Shown piece after piece: positions 48,724 to 61,840 of a DNA stretch of 64,000 nucleotides. The translations under genes and the position numbers were made by a program. The stretch is taken from contig CM054058.1 of the NCBI GenBank assembly GCA_028641055.1, positions 85,695,927 through 85,759,926 of the forward strand, read 5' to 3'. Origin of the DNA: Alopecurus myosuroides (taxonomy: Eukaryota; Streptophyta; Magnoliopsida; Poales; Poaceae). How positions within the stretch are numbered: position 1 is the first letter of the stretch; each line of letters begins with the position of its first letter. The notes below the pieces were generated by a model. That model saw only the letters and a program-made list of their open reading frames with translations, was not told the DNA's origin and made no database searches.

Positions 48724-50736
48724 ATGGCAGATGATGCGGGTGTCACCGGTTCCGTGGTGCATGTCACTATGGATGATCTCAAGGATTTGAAAAATTCCTT
48801 GACCTCGTCCATGGAGGGCAAACTAGATGAGTTGCGAACACTCTTGTTGCAATTCATGAAACCCAAGGAACCGGAGACCTCCACGTCATCTTCTAAGGAT
48901 GAAATTCCAAAGGGTGCCAAGAATGGGGCTAATGGTGAACCACCTAAAGATGCTTCCGCTAAGAACTCCATCGATAAGGGTACGGAAGGAAAAGGAGAAT
49001 TACACTCCTTTGAAGGACACTATTCTCCCGATCCTCCCTTCCCACATCCTCATATAATTCCTAGAGGAGAAACTCCTAAAATTAATGCACATTCTTTTAG
49101 TAAGTGGCAATATTACATGGAAACTCACTTGAACTCTTCTTGTGTTGAACTTTGGAGGGTCACTCGAGATGGATACAAGCCACATGACCCCAAGAACTTG
49201 ACAAGAAGAGAAGCCGTAGATTGTAAACTCAACTACACCGCCTTGTCCATCATTCAACAAGCCGTGGATCCAAACGACATGCCGCATATTCAACAATATT
49301 CAACCGCCAAGAAAACATGGGACGCTCTTGTCGTCATGTTTGTGGGCAATGACAGTATGCAAAGGAATAGGTATGATGCTTTGAGCAATGAGGCCGAAGG
49401 ATTATATATGCATGATGGTGAGAACCATGAAGACAAGTACCTAAGGCTCAAGACTCTTCCACCGCATTCAATAATGTTGGTGCCAAGTATATTGATGATG
49501 CATGGATCAAGAAGAAGTACATGATTGCACTTATGCCTTTTGAGCCCATGGACTTGAAGAGCATTCAAGGAAGACATGACTTTGACTCCTTGACCTCAAC
49601 CCAAGTGATGCAAGAAGTGTGCTCCTATCAAGTGCAAACCAAAAATGCTCTTGAAAACCGTGCTAGAGCCCTAGGAATGCACAAAGGAGTGTCGGTTGCT
49701 TTGAAGGCCAAGGTAGTGTCAAGGGAGATTGATTATCAAGAAACCTGCATCGAGGACTTGGTCTCGTTGAAGGATCAATAATATGACCCCGTGCTCAAAG
49801 ATGTCATTGCACTTACCGTGCAAGAGTTTTGGAAGAATCCATCCAAGGCCAAGGCATATGTTGAAGGGAAGACCGTGTCTCGCTATGGCAACGAAGGGAC
49901 TCAAATATTGAGGTCTTGATACAATTGTAAAGACAATCACCATTTCATTGCGGAGTGTCCCTTTGATAATAGGGAACATCATGGTGGCAAACTCATTCGC
50001 AAGGACAAGTCCAAGGTTGACTACAAGAAGCCTCATTTCAAAAGGAAACCCTTCAACAAAAAGTCTCCCACCAAGTTTGTGCTAATGACTACAGAGGAGT
50101 ATGATTCCGAAAGTGATGAAGAAGAAGAAACCACAAGTGAAGTGGCCACTCTTTCTATTTCTACAACTCCATCATCTTCATCACTCTTCGAATCCCCCAA
50201 TGAGAACCTTTCTCAACCAAATGCCAAGTGCTTCATGGCTAAGGCCTCGGAGGTATCACATTCTCCCAACTCTAAGACTCCAAATGAATTGGTTAACCAT
50301 GCTAGTCTTAGAATAGAAGATGAAATGGCCTCTTTTGAACGTTTTATGTCTAACGTGCAAGGAGAGACCAAGAAGTACTTTGATCACCTCATGGTCCAAT
50401 TGGGAGAGGCCCATGAAGCTCTCAAGAAGAAAGGTGAGATTGAAAGAAGGGATGCGGATGAGATAGCATCTCTATCTATGACTCTTGAGGAAGATCATAA
50501 TGGTAGAGTTTCTCTTGAAGAGGAACTTGAATCTATTGAAGAGTCACATAATAAACTTATTGCTAATATCACTAAAGAACGTGACCTTGCAATTGCTAAA
50601 TATAAAAAGGCTAAAAAAATATAAGGTTGAGTTTGGGGTTGGTGATGATAAACTAACCGAGGAGTTTGATAAGCTCACCAAGGCTCACAAGGCCTTGGAG
50701 AGTGAACACTCTACCCTCAAAGGGCTACATGAATAA
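48724..50736 (+). pseudogene. gag: Broken gag of copia element I
   Basis: Starts MADDAGVTGSVVHVTMDDLKDL. The gag core (FSKWQYYMETHL, RRDAVDCKL-like region, KKTWDALV) lies at about 49100-49420. A frameshift occurs near 49460, after which the frame of 49521 continues (KSIQGRHDFDSLTSTQ). TAA at 49779 and TGA at 49917 follow; the latter replaces the first cysteine of the zinc knuckle, leaving YNCKDNHHFIAEC. Then comes an acidic stretch (YDSESDEEEE) and a long Glu/Lys-rich coiled coil up to an A-run frameshift near 50618 and TAA at 50734. The layout, with a gag tail extended by coiled coil, is typical of SIRE/Maximus elements. It is not functional. Confidence 0.82.
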
Positions 50737-50806
50737 CTTCAAACTCAAGTTAATCAATTCAACAGACCTAGCACCTCTACTTCTTCTTGTGATCATGCAA
50801 ATATTA

Positions 50807-53787
50807 TGTCACGACCCCGGACCCAGAGATATACATACTGTTATGTGCTCCTAGCCATGGACTCACAAGGGCTTCAGGGTTACCAGCCCCGGCCGCAACA
50901 AACAACGGCAGGCAGACTGGATTCATCGGCACGTAGTCCGGATCCCCAGTCTACTACTCCATGTATCCATGCTAGTCATAACCAACTATGCATATCAAAG
51001 CGTCCACGAATCGAATGAAACTGAAGGAAACGGGACCAAAGCTATACAGAGATGCTATGTGTCCAGAAAGTGCAACAACAATCGAGGGTTACTGGGGTTA
51101 CCTCGCCCAGGCCGATCAAATCGACAGGCGGGCTCGGACATGGATCATCGGCTCCACAACCCCTCGACTGCGACAACTATGCAGGCATAGCCAAAACTGT
51201 ATAACAATGAGCTCGAAACCAACAACCGATCAAAGCAGTACTCTAAACATGAAGTTGTATTAAACAGGTGTTACTAGAGTATAGCTTACAAGCAGAGGTC
51301 ACACGACCCAACATTACATCAGACAACGAAAGGCAATTATGTTGCTAAACAACAAGAACCAAAAGGCCTAAGAGGCCGCAACATAAGGCGACGTCCCAGC
51401 CCTTAGATTCCAGGCTGCTACCTGGGAACCCCGAACTACTCGTCGATGTCCACGTTGACTCATCACCGATGTGAGATCTTCACCTGAACCAAATTAAGCA
51501 AACCTGAGTACGGGATGTACTCAACAAGACTTAATTAACCTATTATATATCTGCTAGCTTTATAAAGGGTTTTATGAAGGCTGATTTGCGTAAAGCAATC
51601 TTTGTTTTGCAAGTTGAGGGAGGAATATCACGTCTTGTAGAGGGTTTTCAAAACAGATGAGAAAGGACTCAACTCTTGTAGATCATCATCTTTTTATCCT
51701 CCAACATCATTCCCAGCACCTCACATGCTACAAGGATCACCCCTCCCGGAATCTCCGGGGAGGCACCCTTCATCTACTGCCTCCATGCATTGTCAACATC
51801 TTTTACGTCACGTTCAAGTTATCTATGACCTCGTGGCTTTCACCAAGTCGTCCTTAACCGTGGACACGGCTTTCCGAATGATTTATCCCTGCAGGGTGGT
51901 ACACTTTACCCACACGTACCATCCGACTCTTAACGCCACATGTACGCTCGTCCATGGAGCGCGGCAGAGGGTGGTTGGCCACGACCTTTACCTTGTCGAG
52001 CCCTATCCATGAGTCAACCCAAACAGGGCCACCCCGTCAACAGGGAGTTGGCCACCTCCTGACGGCACCTGTTCTGTGAGTCGGGAACAAGATCCGTGTA
52101 CGTCCATCACTTGTCCCGGTCACGCCCTAAACACCTCCAAAAGGTTTTTGACTCACACGCAGATGGAAATCCCAAACTACGTGACTCACGGATAGAACCA
52201 AACAAGTTAGTTAGTCGAGCGCGGTCTGTTAGGCCTCGCGTGTGGTTGCACGCTCAGTCTTGGTTTCCACGGCGAGACCTTACTCCTAGGGTTGGCAAGT
52301 ACAGGACCAAGAACCACTTCCCAAGTGGCCTCCCGTCCTTGCCTTAGTCAAGTTAACCACACAGTGCTCATCTCACCACGTCATCATATCATACTAGATT
52401 ATCGCAGCTCTGATTCATCAACCGGATGGAGCAGAGGTAACAAACATGTATGACTAAGCAAAGCAGATATGAGGCTCTGGCGTTGCGCACAAGCAAATCT
52501 ATGGCGGCTAGGAGCAGTGGATCAGGATATTGAGGCAATGCAGTATATAGGTGAACTATGTCTACTAGCATCAAATAGTTTGGAATCGAATGCAAAGTAC
52601 GAGATCAAATGTTGTTCGAAAGCATATATGAGCAGATAAGAGGTTATGCTTGCCTTGGTTATAAGAAAACCAGATAAAGTCTTCAGGGATAAGTGCTTGA
52701 CTTGTCGGTTAAGATCAAGTATTCGTCATTGGGGTTGATGGCCTTCTCTTCGGAGTCACGTTCTACCGAGAGGGAAACAACACCGAAACAAAGAAGAACA
52801 ATCAACCATGGCATCGATGCAATGCGCAATATGTATGCATGAGCAGGTTAATGCACTGAAATAAATTCCTAGGCATGTTCAATGGGTTGCTGGGGTTTGG
52901 ATGTTAGTTAAGCAATCTTACTGAAATTACCCCGAAACTAGACCCCGGAGGGGGTTTCGGGCGACTCTGAAAGCGAGTACCATTTTTGTTGCTCAAATGG
53001 GTTTGAAAACATCATAAACATGTTGCATTTGTCATTTTGAGCAATTTGGCATATAACTTTTAATTTTCTAATTTTTGTGAATAAAAACTTATTTTTCTAT
53101 TTTTAAATGAATAAACAATATTAAATAATGTCCAAAATTGAAATGTGTCAAACATGTATGAAAGTGGCCTTTTTGGGTTCCAAATAATTTTCTGAACATT
53201 TCCATACCTTCATTTTATTTTTCTGAGATATAAAACAGAAGTTATTAATTAAAAAAATTTCATTCATTTTCTGGAATTTAAATAAATATGGGATTATGAC
53301 ATCAGGCTGATGTCACCATGACGTCACCCGGAGGATGGATCCTCACTGTGAGGATGCAATCGATCGAATTCGGCGATGAAACTCGAATTGGAGGCGGTGG
53401 GGAGGTGCAGCGGCTCGGGGCGAACGTGAGGGAAGCGGAGGGAGACCAATTGGTCGCCGGAGCACACGCCGGCGTCCATGTCTGCGGCGGCTAGCGGCGG
53501 TGCACGGCGACAAGCTCGGAAACGACGGCAAAAACAAAATGGAGACCACCACAAGGTGGACGAGCTCACCAGGAGCGGCTGGAGGGTGTCGGGGAAGTCG
53601 GAGGAGGCAGGAGTCGCCGGCAATGGCGCGAGGGCGGCTCGCCGGTGACGAGGAAGATGACCTTGATTCCGGCGGCTCGGCCACTCCCCTTAAGCGATAC
53701 TCGTCCGAGAAGAAGAGGAGGTCATGGCGGAGCTCCTCGTAACCTCCATATGTGCAGGGGTCGCCGGAGACGGCGGGGCGAGGCGGC
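50807..53787 (-). repeat. Partial chromovirus-type LTR G, cut by element H
   Basis: Starts TGTCACGACCCCGGACCC at 50807 inside the copia gag; the presumed left target duplication is TATTA (50802-50806). It has the same general layout as the LTRs of D and E: family module near 51852-51895 (TTAACCGTGGACACGGCT then TTATCCCTGCAGGG), AT-rich part, then GC-rich part (53290-53787) ending where H inserts. Orientation is minus by comparison with D and E. The other end lies beyond H, outside the window. Open frames of 60-110 codons in the GC-rich part are not supported. Confidence 0.7.
53297..53326. promoter_or_regulatory. Cluster of three TGACRTCA-type bZIP motifs in LTR G
   Basis: TGACATCAG (53297), CTGATGTCA (53307) and the perfect palindrome TGACGTCA (53319) lie within 30 bases; the first two form an inverted pair with one base between. 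TGACG-type motifs are known targets of TGA-class bZIP factors. Motif match only. Confidence 0.4.
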
Positions 53788-54353
53788 TGTCGGATATATA
53801 CTGAATAGGGGTATAGAAGATGGTAGACAAAAGAGCCGGACTACCAGGGTGGCCTACATGGTAATGGGCTTAGGTCCATTGGGCGGCCCAGTAGTCCGAC
53901 GCGCAGAAGCCGGATTCTAGAAGAACCCGGATCACGGCCCATGTGATCTGGCTTGGAGGAGAAGACGGATTCCTTACTTTCCAAGTTACAAGTTAAACGT
54001 AGTCTTCTAGGTTTCTTGTTCTGTAAGCCCTAATCCGGCTATTATATAAAGCCGGACGGGAGATAGATTACATAGGTTCTAGGTTCAAGCTTCACAAGCT
54101 AAAGCTCTACGCAACTCGCCGAGAAGCTCATCCTCGTCGAGTAGCTAGATCTATTCCCTCACACTGTAACCCTGTTATACGAGCTTTAGTCCCAATTAGT
54201 GAGAAGTGCAGGAGTAGGTACGCCGTACTGTCGCGACGTACCGAACCTGGGTAAAATCCCGTGTTCTGTGTTACTACGCTATCCCGTTACCCCACGTCTC
54301 TACCGTAGTCTCATGGCACCCCCGTCTATGAAAACTACTACGATGTCTCGACA
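53788..54353 (+). repeat. 5' LTR of element H (566 bp)
   Basis: Begins TGTCGGATATATAC and ends GTCTCGACA, so the termini TGTCG/CGACA are inverted. It has a TATA box at 54043 and a CT-rich R/U5 part. It is short compared with the LTRs of the other elements here. Confidence 0.82.
54043..54050 (+). promoter_or_regulatory. TATA box of the H LTR (TATATAAA)
   Basis: TATATAAA followed by GCCGGACGGG, about 310 bases before the LTR end, fits the core promoter of a 566-bp LTR. Transcript start near 54075 is inferred. Confidence 0.65.
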
Positions 54354-54355
54354 GT

Positions 54356-54373
54356 TGGCGCCCACCGTGGGGC
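54356..54373 (+). other. Primer binding site of element H (tRNA-Lys)
   Basis: TGGCGCCCACCGTGGGGC, two bases after the LTR end, is complementary to the 3' end of plant tRNA-Lys (GCCCCACGGTGGGCG plus CCA). Confidence 0.85.
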
Positions 54374-54576
54374 AAACGACGTCATGCGTGAAATTCCGAT
54401 CTGGGATACTCGGCGGAATTGGAAGATCGATCACTGTCGGAAGCTTGGAATTCGACGACAACGTCGGGCGCTTCCTCGACAACGGATCCTACATACCGGC
54501 GCAAAACCACCTGGTAAGTGCCTGCGTGTTACCGATTGGATCTGCTAACATCTTTATCGGACTAACTGCAGAGGCA

Positions 54577-57500
54577 ATGGGGTTTTGCGGTGGAAGCAAA
54601 TTTATCCCACCCGCCCTATACCCAGTCGAAGACGACTATGATGCCGGATTTTGCTCAGATCGCCGACAAAACAGTGATACGCACTTTATCGGCATGGTGC
54701 AATCCGAGATCGCTGAAAACACGGATGACGGAAATCCCGTGCAAGAGGCAGATAACAACCTACCCGTCATAGAGACGGAAGAACCAATACCCGTCACAGA
54801 GACGGAAGATCCGACATCCGTCAACCAGACGATGAACTCGGAAACAGAGTCCGTGCTTGCCGCCATAGAGGCGAGATTGGAGTCAGAAACCGGATCGGAT
54901 AACTTCGACTCCGAAGACGAAGACGACGATGCCTTCGTAAGAAAAGTCAAGTCCTTTCAAGAGGGATTCCATGAAGTGCTAATGGCAAAACCAGCTGATA
55001 CAACGGGTGCCGACAGCCAGGAAAGCCCTAAAACTCCTCCGCAAGTGGAAGAGAGAGAAGACGGAGAAACTTCTCCGATATTCCCTAATGTCAAGGAGAT
55101 GACAGAAGATGAACCTGTCAAAAGACCTCCTTCTTCCAAGAAAAAGCACCGTGCGTCTAAAAAACTCCAGTACAAACTCCGGAAGAAAAAGTCAGCTGAT
55201 CTCGCTGATGAAAACCTGGAAGTTGGAGATATTAGTGGCACAAAGCCCGCGGAAAAGAAATCTAAGGAAATCACTGCTCCGCCAATGACAGAACTGGAAG
55301 AGCAAGAACTATTACAAACACCAGTGGGACCAGATGAACCCCCTGAGATGCTGGAAGCCAGGAGACAAGCTTTCCAACGGCAACAGCAACATCTGCTTAG
55401 ATCTCGGCAACATCTCCAACAAACTCATAATGACATCAAAGTCATGAAGGAAGAAATAGAGGAGTACGAGAGAAAGCATAGATCTGCCTTAAAACCTACT
55501 AGGTTACCCGGAATCGCAAAACCGGAAGAACTGCCGCCAAAAGAAAGGTTTTATAACCCATCTTGGCAAAAGCAGTTAAACGGCAAAGATGCCAAGGGCG
55601 AACCAATATACAAAACCGCAGCGGAAAACGCGGAAGCAGCGTTCGCCATCCTAAACAACGATCTGTACTCCAACGGGGAAAAACTCCAAGGGGTGTATGC
55701 TTTCCTAGGAAAAGCATTACAGCAGCAACAGCGAGGCCAAGAGCGATCAGGGAGGCTGCATGATAATTCCGCCCTCTGCAAAACAGTTACTTGCGCTGCT
55801 GGAGCACCTGGACCGGAAGAACCCGGAGATTCGGATAAAAAAGAGGATCCGAGAAAAGACAAGAAAAACCCCGACAACCGGGACGCAGCGTCTAGAATCG
55901 GACCTCATCTCCCGAAAGATGGATATAAACCACACGATCGGGAAGACAAACACCGGAATGACGGCAAAATAATGCCACCTCCGAGAAACCCAGCTGAAAA
56001 AGCTGGAAGATACGATACACCTCACAGACGTGAAAGATCTCGGACACCGCCTAAAGATAAGGAAAGGTACAGGAGCAGGACTCCACCTAATCCCAGGGGG
56101 CGTGACAACGGAAGAGATAGAGATAACCTCGGAAAAGCGCGTCCGCGCAACAATGGAAAAGAAAGGAGCAGATCCCCTTCTGTCCATTCAGCCGGGAGAT
56201 ATTCTGCACATATTGATAGAGCAGAAAAGGATGATCTATACTTTGGTCCTAAGTGTTTTACTGACAGGATCCGAAGGATAACCCTGCATTCTGGCTTCGC
56301 CAAAGTTGGTCCAACCTACCAAAAATATACCGGCAGTACAAACCCGGATACCTGGCTTTCAGATTATTACACAGCCGTCCAAATCAACAACGGGACAGAC
56401 CTGGAAGCTGTCAAGTTTCTTCCCCTAATGTTGCTAGACGGAGCCAGAGATTGGATCAATGGTTTACCATCAAGAACTGTCGACAGTTGGGATGATATGG
56501 CAAGAGTATTTACTCAGCATTTTCGGGGAACATACAAACGCCCAAATAGCATCAACCAGCTGAACCGTTGCACCCAATTTGAAGACGAACCATACGTGGA
56601 TTTCATCTCCAGATGGACTGCAATGAAGAATAGTTGCTCTGGAGTAACTGACGTACAAGCAATGCATGCTTTCGTCAATGGACTAAAACCCGGACTTGTA
56701 CCGTTCATGTTTGGTTCTAAAAAGCACAAAGATCTCGGATCTATGCTTACAACCGCTAACGAGCATGCTGCAGCCGAAGATGATATCAGAGCAAGAGGAG
56801 GCAATATTGAGTCACTGATACTGGCCAAGAAAACACCTCGTTCTGATAAAAAAGGAACTCCGGAGTCAACAACAAAGCCCAAGGAGGTCAACATAGCCTT
56901 TGGAGGAGAAAAGGTGAACAAGTGGAAAGGCCGCAGTCCAGGTCCAATCAATTACACTCCCGAAGAATGGGAGAGAATTAAGTCGGAACCCTGCGTCCAC
57001 CACTCTCAGTTTGGGAAACCAACCCACACAAACGCGCAATGCCGGCTAAACAAGCATATGAAAGGCAATGCAGGGTCCGGAAATAAAGGGAAGGGTTCCA
57101 AAAGGAAACCTGCCAAACAAAAGCCAGAATCTGAAAAAGAAGACAGTGAATCGGACACTGATGACAAAATCCAGGAACAGCAGCGAAAAGGCGAACCCAA
57201 ATTTCCGAGAGTTGACGGAGAAGCAATGTTAACTTTCTTAGCAACCCCGTCAGCAAAGGTGGCCAAAAGGACGCTTCGAGAAATAAACGCGGTTGTTCCT
57301 GCGACCCCAAAATTCTTGAAGTACTCCAACACACCGATAATCTGGGATCAGTCAGATCATCCCGGAAATATCCCTGAACCCGGCACACAAGCTCTTGTTG
57401 TAAGCCCTATTGTTCAAAACACTAGGCTAAGAAGAGTGCTGATGGACGGAGGATCCAGCATCAACATAATGTACCTGGATACACTGAAGCACTTGAAGAT

Positions 57501-60500
57501 CTCCGAGTCCCAGCTCAACTACAGCAATATACGCTTCCACGGCATTGTTCCTGGCAGACAAGCACGATCCCTAGGAGAAATTTCCCTAGATGTCACCTTT
57601 GGAGATAAAGATCACTTCCGGCAGGAAAAAGTATCCTTCGAAGTAGTGCCGTTCGAAAGCGTGTATCACGCAATACTCGGACGTCCGGCTTTCGCCAAAT
57701 TTATGGCAAGATCTTGCTATATCTACAACAAGCTGAAGATGCCAGGACCCAAAGGAGGAGTAATCACCATTGCCGGTGATTTCAAGCTGGCAAACGAGTT
57801 GGAGAAAGAAAACGCCCTTTGCGCTCAGAGAGTTATAGCAAGGGAGGAACTGAAGGAATTAGCCAAGGAGGTATCGCCGAAAGAAATGCCGGCAGGAAAA
57901 GAAACTCGGAAGCCAACAGATAGCTTCAAGGCGTCCGAGAATACAAGACAGGTAATCCTAGATCCCAAAGATCCGACAAAATTTGTCGTCGTAGGGACTG
58001 GGATGACCGACAAATAGGAAGGCGAGCTCATCAAGTTCCTCCGTGAGAACTGGGATATTTTTGCCTGGTGTCCAGCTGACATGCCAGGCGTACCCAGGGA
58101 ACTTGCTGAGCACCAACTCAAGGTTATTCCCGGATCAAAACCCGTCAAACAAGGTCTCCGTCGGTTTGACGGAAGAAGACGGAAGGCTATTGGCAAGGAA
58201 ATTATCCGGCTTTTAGCAGCGGATTTCATCAAGGAAGTAATCCATACTGATTGGTCCGCAAATCCGGTATTAGTGCCGAAGAAAGACACCACTGCTCTTA
58301 GAATGTGTATAGATTACACAGGATTGAACAAGTTGTGTCCGAAAGATAGGTTTGCGTTACCGCGAATCGATCAAATAATAGACGCCACTGCAGGCTCTGA
58401 GCTTTTATGCTTTTTGGATGCATACTCCGGGTACCACCAAATACGCATGAAAAAGGAAGATCAAATCAAGACTTCTTTTATAACCCCGTATGGGACGTAC
58501 TATTACGTAACCATGCCTTTTGTCCTGAAGAACGCAGGTGCAACCTACCAGCGTTGCATGCAACGCTGTTTGCATAGTCAAATTGGCAGAAACGTCCATG
58601 TTTACGTGGACGATATTGCTGTCGTAACCAAGGAAAAAGATACACTCCTTGAGGATTTGCGAGAAACCTTCGAAAACTTGCGCACTTACAAGATGAAGTT
58701 GAATCCATCTAAGTGCGTATTCGGGGTTCCCTCAGGAAAACTTCTTGGTTTCATCGTTTCTCACAGAGGAATAGAAGTTAACCCGGAAAAGATCAAGGCA
58801 ATCTTGAATATCTCAAATCCTACATGTGTAAAAGATGTCCAAAGATTGACGGGTTCCGCTGCAGCCGTCAGCAGGTTTATTAGTCGGCTGGGGGATAAAG
58901 CCTTACCTACAAACTATTGAAGAAATCCGACAAGTTCGAATGGACAGAAGAAGCCGATGCAGCGTTGGCTCAGTTAAAGGAAACCTTGATGAACGCTCCC
59001 ATCTTGGCATCTCCAAAAGATGAAGAACCCATGTTACTATACCTTACGGCTACAAATCGGGTTATTAGTGCGGTAATCGTTGTGGAGCGGACAAAGGAAG
59101 AGCAAAGCATACCAGATCAACATCCGGTATATTACATAAGCGAAGTTTTCTCCGAATCCAAACAAAGATACCCGCACTACCAGAAACTGGCATATGGCGT
59201 ATTTTTTGCATCCAGAAAACTGCGCCATTACTTCCAAGGGCATTCCATAACAGTGGTATGTAAAGCGCCACTAGGGGATATCACAAACAATGCGGAGGCA
59301 ACCGGCCGAGTAGCCAAATGGGGCATCGAGTTGGCAGCCTTCGACATTAAGTACCAGCCAAGGACGGCAATAAAATCCCAAGTTTTGGCAGATTTCGTCG
59401 CCGACTGGACAGAAGCAATGGAAAATACACCGATGCCAGAATCCGAGTACTGGATCATGCACTTTGACGGATCCAAGATGAAGGAAGGAGCTGGGGCCGG
59501 CGTAGTTCTAAAATCTCCCAAGGGAGACACAATGGAGTATGTATTACAAATACACTTCAACGCCAGTAATAATGTGGCAGAATACGAAGCTCTGCTTCAT
59601 GGCTTGCATATCGCAAAAGAAATAGGGGTAAAACGCATCTTGTGCTATGGAGACTCGGATTTGGTACAGCATCAGCTCAACCAAACCTGGGACGCGAAAA
59701 GCCCTATAATGGCCGAATATCGGAGGACGGTGGATGAGTTCGCCATCTGTTTCTTCGGGTTCGAAGTCCTTCACATAAAAAGGGAGGAAAATTGGAACGC
59801 GGATGCGCTAGCCCGCATGGGACCAGAAAGAATAAAAACTTTACCACCAGGAGTGTTCGTCCAGCATTTGCATGAACCATCCATAAAGGGTGGAGACGTT
59901 GATTACCCTCTGGCATCTGAAACAATTGAGGTCATGCTCGTTAAACCGGATTGGACAATTCCATATTTAAACTTCTTAGTCAATCAGAAGTACCCGGAAG
60001 GAGCAGACGAAGTACTGCAAAGGCAAATACAGCGTCGGTGCAAAGGATACGTGGTGATCAATGACCACTTGTATAAACGCAGTACTTCCGGAATATTTCA
60101 ACGGTGTATTTCACCAGAAGAAGGAAGAGAAATACTGGAAGAAATCCATGCCGGCGATTGCGGACATCATGCTCAATCAAAAAGCATAGTCAAAAAAGCA
60201 TTCCGGGCGGGGTTTTTCTGGCTAACAGCCAAGACAGACGCCGAGCGCATAGTGAATACGTGCGAAGGATGTCAATATTACGCCAAGCAGACCAATTTGC
60301 CGGCCCAAGCACTTAAAACTATCCCTATCACATGGCCATTTGCGGTCTGGGGGCTAGATATGATGGGACCGTTCAAAACGGCAAGAGGTGGACTTACGCA
60401 TCTACTTGTAGCAGTAGATAAGTACACAAAATGGGTGGAGGCTAAACCCATCAAAAAGCTGGATGGCGCAACTGCCAGAAATTTCATTATTGATTTAGTA

Positions 60501-61246
60501 ATGAGGTATGGCGTCCCACACAGCATAATAACTGATAAGGGACAAATTTCTCCATTGGAGAGTTGGCAAAATACTGCCAACAAACGGGAATCCGCTTAGA
60601 TCTTGCATCTGTGGCGCACCCGCAATCTAATGGACAGGTTGAAAGAATGAACAGCTCAATCCTGCAAGGAATACGCCCAAGACTCGAAACTCCTCTCCAT
60701 AGAGCAGCTGGAACGTGGGTAGAAGAGCTACCTTCCGTGTTGTGGAGTATTCGAACGACGCCAAATAGGTCAACCGAGCAAACCCCGTTTTTCCTGGTTT
60801 ATGGTGCGGAAGCTATTCTTCCAACGGACATGATCCATGATAGCCCGAGAGTGCAGAATTTTGACGACTCGGACGCCGAGGAGGCACGACAAGACGCCGT
60901 CGATCTCCTAGAAGAGGAACGAGAACTTGTGCTTCAAAGATCCGCCATCTACCAGCAAGGTTTACGACGTTATCACAGTCGGAAAATCAGACATCGTTCT
61001 TTTAAAGAAGGTGACTTAGTGCTGAGGTTGGTGCAGCAAAGGAAGCACAAATTGGCCCCTGTATGGGAAGGACCATTTGTCATCAGTAAAGCCATGAAGA
61101 ATGGATCATATTATCTTGTCAACATTCGAGATACGAAAGACGATCCCGAGAAGCCGAATCGCAAAAGAAAGAGAAAAATAGATGATGAACTAGGAGAGAC
61201 AAAGAGGCCTTGGAGTATCCAGCAATTACGTCCCTTCTATACTTAG
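54577..61246 (+). pseudogene. gag-pol: gag-pol of element H (Tat lineage), one stop and two frameshifts
   Basis: The frame is open from inside the LTR; the ATG at 54577 (MGFCGG) is a plausible start. Order: acidic and coiled-coil N-terminus; Arg/Ser-rich block (56020-56190); gag core around TRIRRITLHSGF-type sequence and WINGLPSRTVDSW (56220-56790); C/H-rich finger-like CVHHSQFGKPTHTNAQC (near 56995); protease DGGSS (near 57447). TAG at 58015-58017 sits where CAG is expected. RT continues with YVDD (near 58598), although the MPFGLKNA motif reads MPFVLKNA. A frameshift near 58900 precedes gypsy RNase H and archaeal-type RNase H (HFDGSKMKEGAGAG near 59460; NADALARMG). Integrase follows with its HHCC finger (60140-60290) and GLDMMGPF; a one-base loss near 60538 breaks the second catalytic Asp motif, then GQVERMN and the C-terminus to 61246. 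Confidence 0.9.
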
Positions 61247-61840
61247 TTCAATTTCTATGTAAACATCTTTGAGATCATGAAATAAAGTTGTTGGAATTCA
61301 TATTCATTATAAGTACAAAATATTTCCGCCTTATCTATTTCCCAATGATCTTACAAATACTCAATGTTGACCCGAATTGTGCCTGCGTGCTCGGTGTTTA
61401 AAAGCTGAATGATTCGGCCTGTTAAAGGTTAAAGGAAACTCGGATTGTGCCTGCGTGCCCAAGTTTCAGAGAAGTTCCTTGTTTTCTCTAAGTTTTATCT
61501 GATTGTGTATGTGTTGGGTTACTGAAACTAGTCAGTAAAAATGCTTCTAGCATAATCCATGTTTCTGAGTTTTAAAAACTGTTTGGTTCGTCCCCAGTTA
61601 CTCGACATGACGACACATATTGCTAATTGAGCCATTTTTAAACACTAGAGCAGTTAAAACACAGATGCCAGATTACTTAGAAGATAAAGGTACAGTCAAA
61701 CCCGGAAAAACTTTGCAAGAAGCTTGAAATTGCAAAAGGCGGAGTTCTTGTTTCGACAAATGACAAAGAAGCATTACAATATGAATTACATTGTAAAAAA
61801 GCTCCTATACATATCCATCATTCGGGTTAAGTGTATTCCC
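61247..61840. other. Spacer between pol and the antisense gene of element H
   Basis: Non-coding. AATAAA-like signal (GAAATAAAG near 61280) downstream of pol. CGGATTGTGCCTGCGTGCCC and a looser match CGAATTGTGCCTGCGTGCTC occur about 70 bases apart (61372 and 61440), a short direct repeat. This stretch would also hold the 3' untranslated region of the antisense gene. Confidence 0.55.

Larger units (their letters stand above)
47330..50806 (+). mobile_element. Element I: SIRE/Maximus-like Ty1/copia retrotransposon, truncated by element G
   Basis: 5' LTR about 47330-48669, primer site 48672-48684, then a gag of copia type with a long coiled-coil tail, up to the insertion of G at 50807. Pol and the 3' LTR would lie beyond the nested G and H insertions, outside the window. 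The 5' LTR start is my best guess (TGTTAAC at 47330), because no second LTR is available for comparison. Confidence 0.7.

Noticed and set aside
53300..53920. Host gene in the GC-rich stretch before element H
   Set aside because: Open on several frames of both strands, collinear in layout with the GC-rich cores of LTRs D and E, and cut by the H LTR; best read as LTR sequence.
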